64,000 nt of DNA from DASUNP01 sp963728545 (GTDB taxonomy: Bacteria; Acidobacteriota; Blastocatellia; UBA7656). Shown here piece by piece: positions 29,284 through 37,302 of this stretch (position 1 is the stretch's first letter; every line of letters begins with the position of its first letter). The position numbers and the translations under genes are program-made. The notes beneath the pieces are model-generated. The model did no database searches and had not been told where the DNA came from. It saw nothing but the letters and a program-made list of their open reading frames with translations. The stretch spans positions 1,488,001 to 1,552,000 of the forward strand of contig CAVSKO010000003.1 of the NCBI GenBank assembly GCA_963728545.1. Direction: 5' to 3'.

Positions 29284-29517
29284 TCAAAATTCTACAGCGG
29301 TCCGCAAGTGGATGCGACCGCTTAATTTGGAGTGCGGCGAAGTCGCTGCACTCCAAAGGATCGGGTCATCCGGCAACACTCTCGTTATTCTACTGTAGCA
29401 ATTCTCCATAAGAACCACTTCACCACCCTGCGGGCGATTCCCGTAATTGCTGGAATTAAACTCCCCGGTTTCTTCACACCTGTTCAGCGCGATGGCCTCT
29501 TCTTTGCACATAAACAT
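29284..29517 (-). CDS. Possible small protein, weakly supported
   Basis: A 77-aa frame from 29517 with AAAGGGG directly upstream. Only the first about 50 residues (MFMCKEEAIALNRCEETGEF...) look like protein; the C-terminal third reads through hairpin repeats at 29296-29357. It lies opposite to its neighbours. No family recognised, and it may be a chance frame. Confidence 0.25.
   Translation of the reverse strand: MFMCKEEAIALNRCEETGEFNSSNYGNRPQGGEVVLMENCYSRITRVLPDDPILWSAATSPHSKLSGRIHLRTAVEF
29296..29357 (+). terminator. Two consecutive hairpins behind the FAAL fusion gene
   Basis: AGCGGTC/GACCGCT (29296-29302 with 29316-29322) is followed by TTTGGAGTGC/GCACTCCAAA (29326-29335 with 29348-29357). 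They start 44 bases behind the stop codon and could end transcription or protect the 3' end. There is no T-run, so intrinsic termination is doubtful; they may be dispersed repeats. The rest of 29252-29555 contains only the weak minus-strand frame noted above. Confidence 0.45.
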
Positions 29518-29555
29518 ACCCCTTTAGTAAATCACACCCCCCAGATAGGAGCAGG

Positions 29556-30560
29556 ATGAAACGATATTACATTCTTTCTCTGGTTCTTGTTTGCGTTTTA
29601 GTTATGGTTTTATGGCGCCAGTTTCGGAACGATCAGGAACTCTCTCCATCATCGTTTCAGGCAATCGCATCCACTTCGGTGGGAGAACCCATCCAGCCCA
29701 TCGCAATTGACATGAACCTGGATGAGAGAAAGGTTCGACTCGGAGAAGCCCTTTTCAATGATCCTCAGCTTTCTAAAGACAACAGCATCTCGTGCGCTAG
29801 CTGTCATAGTTTGACGACCGGCGGCGTGGATCAACGCTCCTACTCAATCGGTATTAATGGAGCTGTCGGTTCAATAAACGCGCCGACGGTTTTTAATAGC
29901 GGGGCCAATTTTAAGCAGTTTTGGGATGGGCGGGCGGAAACGCTCGAAGACCAGATAGACGGGCCGATTCAAGCGGCGGGTGAGATGGGGTCAACCTGGC
30001 CGGAGGTCATTGCCAAGCTCAGCAAATCGCCTGATTACGTCTCATCATTTGAAGCTCTCTACGCCGATGGTATACAGGTCCGCAACATCAAAGATGCGAT
30101 CGCGACCTTCGAGCGCTCCTTATCTACCCCGGACTCTCGCTTCGACCAGTATCTGCGCGGCGATGGCAGCGCCCTGAGCGATGAGGAAAGGCAAGGTTAC
30201 CAGATTTTCAAGTCATATGGCTGCGTCAGCTGCCATCAAGGAATAAACGTTGGCGGCAACATGTTTCAAACCTTTGGAGTGATGGCCGACTATTTTGCCG
30301 ACAGGGGCAACATTACTAAGGCCGATCTCGGCCGATTCAACGTGACGGGGCAAGAGAAGGATCGTTATGCGTTCAAGGTCCCAAGCCTTCGCAACGTCGC
30401 GCTGACAGCGCCTTACTTCCATGACGGAACGGCCAACAATCTTCAAGACGCAGTCAAGGTTATGGCCAAGTATCAACTAGGCAGGCAACTGTCGAACGAT
30501 GAGGTCACTTCATTGGTGAGTTTTCTGAAAACTTTATCGGGTAAACGATTGGGCGAGTAA
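29556..30560 (+). CDS. Di-heme cytochrome c peroxidase (MauG/CcpA family)
   Basis: The 334-aa protein has an N-terminal membrane anchor or uncleaved signal (MKRYYILSLVLVCVLVMVLW) and two c-type heme motifs, CASCHSL (about residue 86) and CVSCHQG (about 225). Between them are family features such as NAPTVFNSGANFKQFWDGRAETLEDQIDGPI, and near the end KVPSLRNVALTAPYFHDG. It should act in the periplasm as a peroxidase or a MauG-type oxidase. The next gene, a large hybrid kinase, starts 2 bases behind its stop, so the two are co-transcribed and probably functionally linked. Confidence 0.92.
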   Translation: MKRYYILSLVLVCVLVMVLWRQFRNDQELSPSSFQAIASTSVGEPIQPIAIDMNLDERKVRLGEALFNDPQLSKDNSISCASCHSLTTGGVDQRSYSIGINGAVGSINAPTVFNSGANFKQFWDGRAETLEDQIDGPIQAAGEMGSTWPEVIAKLSKSPDYVSSFEALYADGIQVRNIKDAIATFERSLSTPDSRFDQYLRGDGSALSDEERQGYQIFKSYGCVSCHQGINVGGNMFQTFGVMADYFADRGNITKADLGRFNVTGQEKDRYAFKVPSLRNVALTAPYFHDGTANNLQDAVKVMAKYQLGRQLSNDEVTSLVSFLKTLSGKRLGE

Positions 30561-30562
30561 TC

Positions 30563-33500
30563 ATGCTTATAAAATATTTGCGAAACATAGCCATCGTCGT
30601 AGGGGTAGTTCTCCTATTGATATTTCTGTTATTTAAAACACAGGCAATAGATTATGCCGCGCAGGACCGGTTCAATGCCGACCTGCGCCGCTTGAAGGAG
30701 CTGGACGCGACGATCAACCAGGACATCCTCAAGTCGAGATATAGCCTGCTGACCCATTATGATCCTTTTGTCAGCGAGATCGCAGAGGTAAAAGGGCTTC
30801 AGAACGATTTGAGAAACCTGGTCGCCGCTAACGATCTCGGCGGGAAGGAGGAAATAACCCGACTCCTCGAATCTTATTCGGAGGTAATAAGTCAGAAAGA
30901 GGAGCTGATAGAGAGGTTCAAATCCCAGAATGCGATACTGAAAAACTCTTTGCGCTATTTCCCCGTGCTGTCGGGCGAGCTTAAGCAGAAGGCCCTTTTG
31001 AACTCTGCGGATAAGTATCTGGCCGAACAGTTTGATGATCTGCTACTAGACGTGCTGGTCTACAACCTCAATTCCGGGGATGATATCGCCGTCAGAATCA
31101 GCGCGAACATCAATGCGCTGCTCAAAAAGAGAGAGACTCGCGCCGCGACCTGGGACCAGTACAACCTCGGCACCGTGGTTAGCCACGCGAAGACGATATT
31201 GAAGAATAAGGCAGAGGTTGATCTGCTGGCCAAAGAGTTGATAGGGCTGCCGACTTCCGAGCGCGCGGAAAAGTTATATGAACTGCAAAACGAACTCTAC
31301 AATCAAACCTTGAAGGCCGCCGACATATATAGGCTGTTTCTTTATATGTTCAGCGTGGCCCTGCTCGGGTGCATAGGCTTTACATTGATCAAACTGAGAA
31401 AGTCTTCGCGCGCGCTCAATGCCGCGAACGAGGGGCTTGAGCAGCGTGTGAAGGAAAGGACCTTTGAGCTGTCAGAGAGCAATGTGCAGCTTGCGAAGAG
31501 CGAAGCCGACAACCGGGCGTTGCTTCATGCGATACCGGACTCGATGGCTCGAATCAGCAGGGACGGAACAATTCTTGACTTCCGGCCCGCGAAGGATGAG
31601 GGCGAGGCCAGGGCCGGCCAGTACATCAACCGCAATGTCAGCGACCTTTTTCCATCAGAGGTCGCTTCGCAGGTGATGCGGTTCATAGGAAAGTCGCTTG
31701 ATGGATTAGGCGTCCAAACATTTGAGTACTGCATCTCTGATGGCGTTGATTCGCGCCACTACGAATCCAGGATCGCGGTGAGCGGTGAGGGTGAGTCGCT
31801 CGCGCTGACGCGCGACATCACCGAGCGCAAGATGACCGGGCAGGCGCTTCTGGAAAGCGAAGAGCGGTTCAGAGTCTTTATGAATAACAGCCCTGCCGTG
31901 GCTTTCATGAAGGACGGCGAGGGCCGCTTTGTCTATATCAATAAGCCATTCGAGCAGCGCCTTGATGTACCTGAAGAGGAGGTGCTGGGCAAGAGCGATT
32001 TCGAGCTGTGGCCGGAGGAGATAGCGGCGGCGCTGCGAGAAGCCGACTCCAAAGTATTCTCGACAAATAGAGCTATGGAGTTGATCGAGACGGTTCCGGC
32101 TCCTGACGGAACGCAGCAACACTGGCTCACTTGTAAGTTCCCCTTGAAAGACATGCAGCAGCGTCTGTTTCTCGGCGGCATCGCGATCGATATTACTGAT
32201 CGCATACGAGCGGAAGAGGAATTGGGCAAGGCTAAAGCGGCGGCCGAGGCAGCCACTGTCGCAAAGAGCGAGTTCCTGGCCAATATGAGCCATGAAATCC
32301 GCACACCCATGAACGCTGTAATCGGCATGACAGGCTTGCTGTCAGATACCGCGCTCGACGACGAGCAGAGAGATTTTGTCGAGACGATACGCAGCAGCAG
32401 CGACGCGCTCCTTACGATAATCAACGACATTCTAGACTTCTCAAAGATCGAGTCGGGCAAGCTTGAGCTTGAGCAGCAGCCGCTGGACTTGCGAGATTGC
32501 ATCGAGGAAGCGATGGATCTGGTCGCGGCCCGAGCGGGCGAGAAGGGGCTTGACCTGGCTTATAGCATCGCAGACGATGCGCCGCATACGATTGTCGGCG
32601 ATATTACACGCCTGCGCCAAATTCTCTTGAACCTGTTAAGCAACGCCGTGAAGTTCACAGACACGGGGGAGATCCTCGTATCTGTAACAACCCAACAGTC
32701 AAGCAAAACGTCGGATTCCAGCTCCGGCCTTAAGCAGCATGAGTTGCATTTCGCGGTTAAGGATTCGGGGGTAGGCATTCCTCAAGGGCGGATGGATCGT
32801 TTGTTCAAGTCGTTCAGTCAGGTAGATTCATCAACCACGCGCCAGTATGGTGGCACCGGGTTAGGGCTGGCTATCAGCAAGCGGTTGAGCGAAATGATGG
32901 GCGGGAAGATGCGGGCTGAAAGTGAGGTCGGCAAAGGCTCCACGTTTCACTTTACTATTTCAGCCGAGTCGGTTCCCAGCCAGCCGCGCGTTTATCTCCG
33001 CAGCGCGCAGCCTCAGTTGACGGGTCGCCGCGTTCTGGTCGTTGATGACAATGACACGCATCTACAGATAATCGGGAAGCATCTTCAATCCTGGGGTATG
33101 ACACCACGCAATTGCTCGTCCGGCCCGGAAGCCCTGAGATGCCTGGACACAGGTGAGCGGTATGACCTCGCCCTTATAGATATGCAGATGCCTGAGATGA
33201 ACGGTTTGGAGCTTGCGACCCAAATCCGGAATCGTAACTATTCGAGTTCGATGCCGCTAGTGATGTTAAGCGGCTTTGGCGTATCCGATGAATTAAAGAA
33301 GTCGTTAAAGACAGATTTTGCTGTCTTCCTGAGCAAGCCTATTAAGGCATCCCGACTCTATGATGCTTTGATAGGGGTGATGGGAAACAGGCAGCATCAG
33401 GGGGAACGAACCTTTATGGAACCGCAAATTGATAGGGACCTCGGCCAACGGCTGCCTCTGCGAATCCTGCTTGCCGAAGATAATTTAGTGAACCAGAAGG

Positions 33501-34207
33501 TGGCTTTACGGATGCTGAAGCAGTTGGGTTATCACGCGGAAGTTGCGGCTAATGGGCTGGAAGTTATCGAAACCCTGCGCCGGCAGTCTTACGACGTGAT
33601 ACTCATGGACCTTCAGATGCCGGAAATGGATGGCCTTGAAGCGACCGGGGAAGTCCGCCGGCTGTGGGCTTCCGAGCGCCCTCGCATCATTGCGATGACG
33701 GCAAATGCTATGACAGGAGATCGAGAACGATGCCTCGCAGCAGGTATGGACGATTACATCAGCAAGCCTGTAAGAATCGAGGCGCTACAAGCCGCGCTTG
33801 AGCGATGCGGGAATCAAGCACATCAACAGGCAGGCGAGGCTGATCAGCCCCAGCCGGCTTTGATCGATTTTGCAATGCTAGCCACGCTTCGAGAGCTTTC
33901 CGACGATGGCGACCCCGACTTCTTCTGGAATTTGATGGAGGAATTCTTCGAAGATGCAGTCATACGTTTGGATGAACTGAGCGAAGCGGTAGCAAGCAAC
34001 GACTCGGCGAGGCTAAGAAGAGTAGCGCACACTCTGAAAGGGACCAGCGCCAATCTTGGGGCCTGTCGTATGGCAGAGTTGTGTCATGAAATGGAAAAGA
34101 GGATCGAATCCGGCGCCCTGGAAGCTGCCATAGGGTTGGTTAATGAATTGAAGATTGCATTACAGAGCACGCGACACGCGTTGGAGCCTGAGAGGCTGGT
34201 TCGATGA
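30563..34207 (+). CDS. Hybrid sensor kinase: DAHL-like sensor, PAS domains, kinase, two receivers, HPt
   Basis: The 1214-aa protein starts with a membrane helix, an all-helical periplasmic domain of about 230 residues resembling the DAHL sensor family, and a second helix near 255-275. A coiled-coil leads into two PAS domains (about 315-430 and 430-560), a HisKA domain with an intact H-box (FLANMSHEIRTPMNAVIGM), a HATPase domain (GGTGLGLAISKRLSEMMGG), two receiver domains (phospho-acceptors in LALIDMQMPEMNG and VILMDLQMPEMDG) and a C-terminal HPt domain (HTLKGTSANLG). This is a complete internal phosphorelay. Coupling to the MauG gene suggests it senses a redox or periplasmic signal; the output partner is not in the window. 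Confidence 0.9.
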   Translation: MLIKYLRNIAIVVGVVLLLIFLLFKTQAIDYAAQDRFNADLRRLKELDATINQDILKSRYSLLTHYDPFVSEIAEVKGLQNDLRNLVAANDLGGKEEITRLLESYSEVISQKEELIERFKSQNAILKNSLRYFPVLSGELKQKALLNSADKYLAEQFDDLLLDVLVYNLNSGDDIAVRISANINALLKKRETRAATWDQYNLGTVVSHAKTILKNKAEVDLLAKELIGLPTSERAEKLYELQNELYNQTLKAADIYRLFLYMFSVALLGCIGFTLIKLRKSSRALNAANEGLEQRVKERTFELSESNVQLAKSEADNRALLHAIPDSMARISRDGTILDFRPAKDEGEARAGQYINRNVSDLFPSEVASQVMRFIGKSLDGLGVQTFEYCISDGVDSRHYESRIAVSGEGESLALTRDITERKMTGQALLESEERFRVFMNNSPAVAFMKDGEGRFVYINKPFEQRLDVPEEEVLGKSDFELWPEEIAAALREADSKVFSTNRAMELIETVPAPDGTQQHWLTCKFPLKDMQQRLFLGGIAIDITDRIRAEEELGKAKAAAEAATVAKSEFLANMSHEIRTPMNAVIGMTGLLSDTALDDEQRDFVETIRSSSDALLTIINDILDFSKIESGKLELEQQPLDLRDCIEEAMDLVAARAGEKGLDLAYSIADDAPHTIVGDITRLRQILLNLLSNAVKFTDTGEILVSVTTQQSSKTSDSSSGLKQHELHFAVKDSGVGIPQGRMDRLFKSFSQVDSSTTRQYGGTGLGLAISKRLSEMMGGKMRAESEVGKGSTFHFTISAESVPSQPRVYLRSAQPQLTGRRVLVVDDNDTHLQIIGKHLQSWGMTPRNCSSGPEALRCLDTGERYDLALIDMQMPEMNGLELATQIRNRNYSSSMPLVMLSGFGVSDELKKSLKTDFAVFLSKPIKASRLYDALIGVMGNRQHQGERTFMEPQIDRDLGQRLPLRILLAEDNLVNQKVALRMLKQLGYHAEVAANGLEVIETLRRQSYDVILMDLQMPEMDGLEATGEVRRLWASERPRIIAMTANAMTGDRERCLAAGMDDYISKPVRIEALQAALERCGNQAHQQAGEADQPQPALIDFAMLATLRELSDDGDPDFFWNLMEEFFEDAVIRLDELSEAVASNDSARLRRVAHTLKGTSANLGACRMAELCHEMEKRIESGALEAAIGLVNELKIALQSTRHALEPERLVR

Positions 34208-34317
34208 CGCAATTCCGAGATTCTAATATTCAGTTGCGAACTGTGGGTGGACCCAGAGAAACTCCTGGCGTTTGTTCTGCACGCGGACCAGACCGCCAAA
34301 CTTTGGGTCCGTCTCTT

Positions 34318-34443
34318 TTAGAGCGGTTTTCGATTGAATGTACGGGATTAGAAAATCATCTCACCGCAGAGACACAGAGGGGGCGCAGAGCAGAATATGG
34401 TTTTCTCTGCGCAGCCTCTGTGCTCTCTGTGTCTCTGCGGTGA
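34318..34443. repeat. Dispersed hairpin repeat family, copy B, with flank
   Basis: The 19-base arms at 34361-34379 and 34425-34443 match those of copy A (18979-19070) with the loop in the opposite orientation. The left flank (34318-34360, containing CGATTGAATGTACGGGATTA) is shared in reverse complement with copy C at 42144-42230. The gene-free stretch 34208-34586 is otherwise empty apart from a 7-base inverted repeat, GGACCCA/TGGGTCC, before the element. Confidence 0.88.
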
Positions 34444-34586
34444 ATCTTCTTTCATTCCCTTACACTCATATCTAATTTGATCTAAGAAGGTTGGCCCTGG
34501 CATAAAGACGGGAATTGAAGTCGCGGCTATTAGGATGTATAACCGCCATCAACTAACTTCAGGTTCTCACTCGATAGCATGAGCTT

Positions 34587-35183
34587 TTAATTGGTATCCC
34601 TTAAATGCCGAGTAGTATTCTCGGTCACGCTGGGTTGAGGGGAATCAGACTCATACCAGTCGGCGGAAGGAAGCGCGGCGTTTTCTCTCTCCTTCCCGGT
34701 AGAGTCAAGAATTCTTGAGGTATCTTTTTGTTGGAGTTCACGATTGGCAAGCTCGACGAGTTTCCTGCTCACTACGTAACCGTTAAATATCAGCCCCAGC
34801 CCGACGAAAAACGGTATCACTCCCGCAACCCATACACGACTGAGTATCTCTACCGCAGTCAGCGGGATACGACCGCCCAGGATGATGCCCTGCATCAGGA
34901 TGTAAAGAAAAATCATCGCGCCGATCCCAACGCAGGTTGTTATCACGCCCGCCTTAATCTCTTTATACCTTTGCTCTTCAGGATTGCTTTCACGAACTAA
35001 TTTGCGTTTTTTCAGCTCCTCATGTGACAGGAACATCTCGGCGACCCAAGTTTTGCTCCAGTCAAATTTCTCTCCCTGTTCGCGGCTAGTCACTGCCTGC
35101 CGGACTGCAAACATATTCGCGCCACATGACTTGCAGAATTTCAACTCTTCGCTCTGGTTTATGCCACATTGCGGACAAAACAT
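34587..35183 (-). CDS. Zinc-ribbon membrane protein of unknown function
   Basis: The start at 35183 is chosen because AAGGAG precedes it and it opens directly on a zinc ribbon, MFCPQCGINQSEELKFCKSC. The 198-aa protein then has a charged cytoplasmic segment (FDWSKTWVAEMFLSHEELKKRK) and two hydrophobic helices (about residues 80-100 and 115-140), followed by a polar Ser/Thr/Glu-rich tail. The order resembles the widespread zinc-ribbon-plus-membrane proteins that lack a known function. It stands alone between repeats and the cysteine-rich peptide gene. Confidence 0.7.
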   Translation of the reverse strand: MFCPQCGINQSEELKFCKSCGANMFAVRQAVTSREQGEKFDWSKTWVAEMFLSHEELKKRKLVRESNPEEQRYKEIKAGVITTCVGIGAMIFLYILMQGIILGGRIPLTAVEILSRVWVAGVIPFFVGLGLIFNGYVVSRKLVELANRELQQKDTSRILDSTGKERENAALPSADWYESDSPQPSVTENTTRHLRDTN

Positions 35184-35381
35184 CGGATGCTCCTTTAGTA
35201 CTCGCTCATACGACATTTATACCATTCATGTTCTGATCTTCGCTATTGCTAAACTTCCAGCGCGCCAACCTTTCGTGGAAAAGCGCGGCTTTATACTTTT
35301 AGAGCCGGTTCAATAGCTTGTTATAAATCCGCATAAGATGTAGCATTGCTCACAAAGTTTAACTGCGAAAGAGGAGCTACG

Positions 35382-35672
35382 ATGAAAAAAAGAAATTCAC
35401 TCGTTATAATCGTGCTGGCAATGATGTTTCTGTTTGCCGGCAGTATTAGTTTTACCGCCAGGGGTGAGGCACAAGATGCACATCCCTCAACAGTCAGTGT
35501 CGAAGCATCGGCAAGCCCTGTGGTTGAAACCGCAGCGCCTAGTTGCATGAGTACCTGCTTAAGCGTCTTCAACGCCTGCAAAGCCTCATGTAATGGTGAT
35601 CCTGTTTGTTTGTCAGAGTGTCAATCTGATTACAATTCTTGCAGGTGTGGGTGTCAGGGGCATGCTTGCTGA
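35382..35672 (+). CDS. Secreted cysteine-rich peptide precursor
   Basis: The ATG at 35382 follows GAGGAG. The 96-aa product has a clear signal peptide (MKKRNSLVIIVLAMMFLFAG...FTARGEA) and a spacer rich in Ser, Ala and Val. The C-terminal domain has ten cysteines in about 42 residues: CMSTCLSVFNACKASC, then CLSECQSDYNSCRCGC and a final Cys. The CX3C-X6-CX3C pattern is repeated, as in compact helical-hairpin peptides held by disulfides. This is a description of pattern only; it could be a structural peptide, a toxin-like or metal-binding peptide. Beyond its TGA stop the frame stays open for another 54 codons. Confidence 0.75.
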   Translation: MKKRNSLVIIVLAMMFLFAGSISFTARGEAQDAHPSTVSVEASASPVVETAAPSCMSTCLSVFNACKASCNGDPVCLSECQSDYNSCRCGCQGHAC

Positions 35673-35837
35673 CTGAAAACTGGCCGGTGCGGTTCATATA
35701 ATTTGCTCAACCAGGGCAAAGCTCAAGAGAGAGTCATCGCGCTCTCCCAGGTCACTGCGATAGACGCGGCCGGAGTGCCGACTACTCAACGCTCCATAGG
35801 GATGAATCTGCTTATCGGCCTTTATTGCCGTGACTGA
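35673..35837 (+). other. Open frame continuing behind the cysteine-rich peptide stop
   Basis: Behind the TGA at 35670-35672 the same frame runs to a second TGA at 35835-35837 and encodes a protein-like stretch (AQERVIALSQVTAIDAAGVP, then TTQRSIGMNLLIGLYCRD). It has no start codon with a ribosome binding site, and no convincing selenocysteine hairpin follows the TGA. It may be the end of a decayed gene or chance. It overlaps the 3' end of the opposite propeller gene by 16 bases. Confidence 0.25.
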
Positions 35838-37138
35838 TTGGTGGAGCTACCTCTACCGGATGAAGACTTCAAAGACGCCATTAGAATTGTTGTATTACGG
35901 AGCCGGTCTACGGAAGTCAGTATGCCGTCTTTGTAAATATTGATATGGCTATTAGCTATGAAATAAAACTTATCCCCGGCTATAACGCCTGTAGTTGGAA
36001 TGGCGAACCGAGGGTTGCCGGCTTCAATCACCGTTGCGCTGTCAACCCTATCCAGCTTGTCGTTTAAGAAATACTGAATCACGCGCTCCGGCTGCGGGCC
36101 GTTCTGAACGGCGATTAAAGTGCCTTGATAGAAATACAGGCCGTCAAGCCCCGATAGGGTAACGTTCTGAGGGTGAGGCAGTGGAGCCACCGAGCGCGCG
36201 GCGAGGTTGACTATAGAAATCCCTTTAGACCAATCGGCCACAAAGATTTTTCTCTCGTCGTTTGAGAGATCAATGCCGTTCGGATATAGGAGTTGGCCCG
36301 GCGCTACAAACCACTCAAGCTCGTCCTTTGATTGAGAGATCGTGTAAATGGCTCCGCCGAGGCTGTCGGTAATAAATATATCGCCTTGCGAGTTAATCGC
36401 CAGATCGTTGAACAGATGTAATTGCTGCTTATTGTCCACCAGGTATTTCTTAATCAGTTTTCCGGTCTTCAGATCATACTTAAAAACGCCGGAATAACCA
36501 TTAAACTCTTTCTCTTCCCGCCCGGCTGCGCTGTTTACCCAGAGAACTCTGCGCCTGGCGTCCACCTTCATCCCGAGGACGCCCCACAAGCCGTCTTGTC
36601 TTTCGCTCGTGAAATCTCTGATCTTCCCATCCTTACTTCTGCTCAGCACTTTACGTTTGTTGATGCTGCCCAGATAAAAAGTCTCAGTCGCCGGATCATA
36701 AGCAATGCCTTCAGGAATAAGCTCCTTGTCAGGGACCGTGAAGCCAGGTCTACTGCTGCCGATCGGAACCATTGCTTGCGCCACTCTCGCCCGAAGCGTT
36801 TTGAATTCCGCGGTCTCTTTAATCGAAGCGAAATCGGCGTTCTCAAGCATGTCCATAAAGATTCCAAGGTCCAGGACCTTGTTCAACAAAGCTATAGCCT
36901 CTGATTTATTGCCTGTCAGGGCATGGGCGCGCGCCAGCAAGTACATAGCTTCCAGGTGATCGGGCGCCACTTCATATGCTTTCTTGAAATTATCGAGGAA
37001 AGCTTGATAGTCCTTTTTTTCGTATGCGGCCATTCCCTGCGTGTAGTAGTAGCCTAAACTCCGCTTTGTGCTCTCCTGTGCAGCCCGAGTTGAGATCACA
37101 CAGAGACAGAAGATCAAGACTAAAATTGACTTTCGCAT
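35822..37138 (-). CDS. Secreted TPR plus SMP-30/NHL-type beta-propeller protein
   Basis: The 438-aa protein starts with a signal peptide (MRKSILVLIFCLCVISTRAA). TPR-like helical repeats follow (about 30-110: YYYTQGMAAYEKKDYQAFLD, HLEAMYLLARAHALTGNKSE), then a six-bladed propeller of the SMP-30/gluconolactonase or NHL type (about 135-420), with motifs such as PEGIAYDPATETFYLGS, LWGVLGMKVDARRRVLWV, HLFNDLAINSQGDIFITDS and YPNGIDLSNDERKIFVADW. These propellers often bind a divalent metal and act as lactonases, but no enzymatic role can be assigned. It is probably periplasmic. Confidence 0.75.
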   Translation of the reverse strand: MRKSILVLIFCLCVISTRAAQESTKRSLGYYYTQGMAAYEKKDYQAFLDNFKKAYEVAPDHLEAMYLLARAHALTGNKSEAIALLNKVLDLGIFMDMLENADFASIKETAEFKTLRARVAQAMVPIGSSRPGFTVPDKELIPEGIAYDPATETFYLGSINKRKVLSRSKDGKIRDFTSERQDGLWGVLGMKVDARRRVLWVNSAAGREEKEFNGYSGVFKYDLKTGKLIKKYLVDNKQQLHLFNDLAINSQGDIFITDSLGGAIYTISQSKDELEWFVAPGQLLYPNGIDLSNDERKIFVADWSKGISIVNLAARSVAPLPHPQNVTLSGLDGLYFYQGTLIAVQNGPQPERVIQYFLNDKLDRVDSATVIEAGNPRFAIPTTGVIAGDKFYFIANSHINIYKDGILTSVDRLRNTTILMASLKSSSGRGSSTNQSRQ

Positions 37139-37302
37139 GAATACTCTCCTAAACGCTTCATCCGCAAATGATAAGTAAAATCATCGAGTGATAGAAGGAT
37201 TTTGGGACGAATGTATCTAGTTCAGGTGCCAACAGTTCGATAATCGGTACGAACGCGCGCGACCCATGAGATCGAGCCAAAGGAACCTCATTCCGTTTAG
37301 CT

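Noticed and set aside
29326..29357. Intrinsic terminator behind the FAAL fusion gene
   Set aside because: A good hairpin, but it is not followed by a run of T; kept only as a possible terminator with low confidence.
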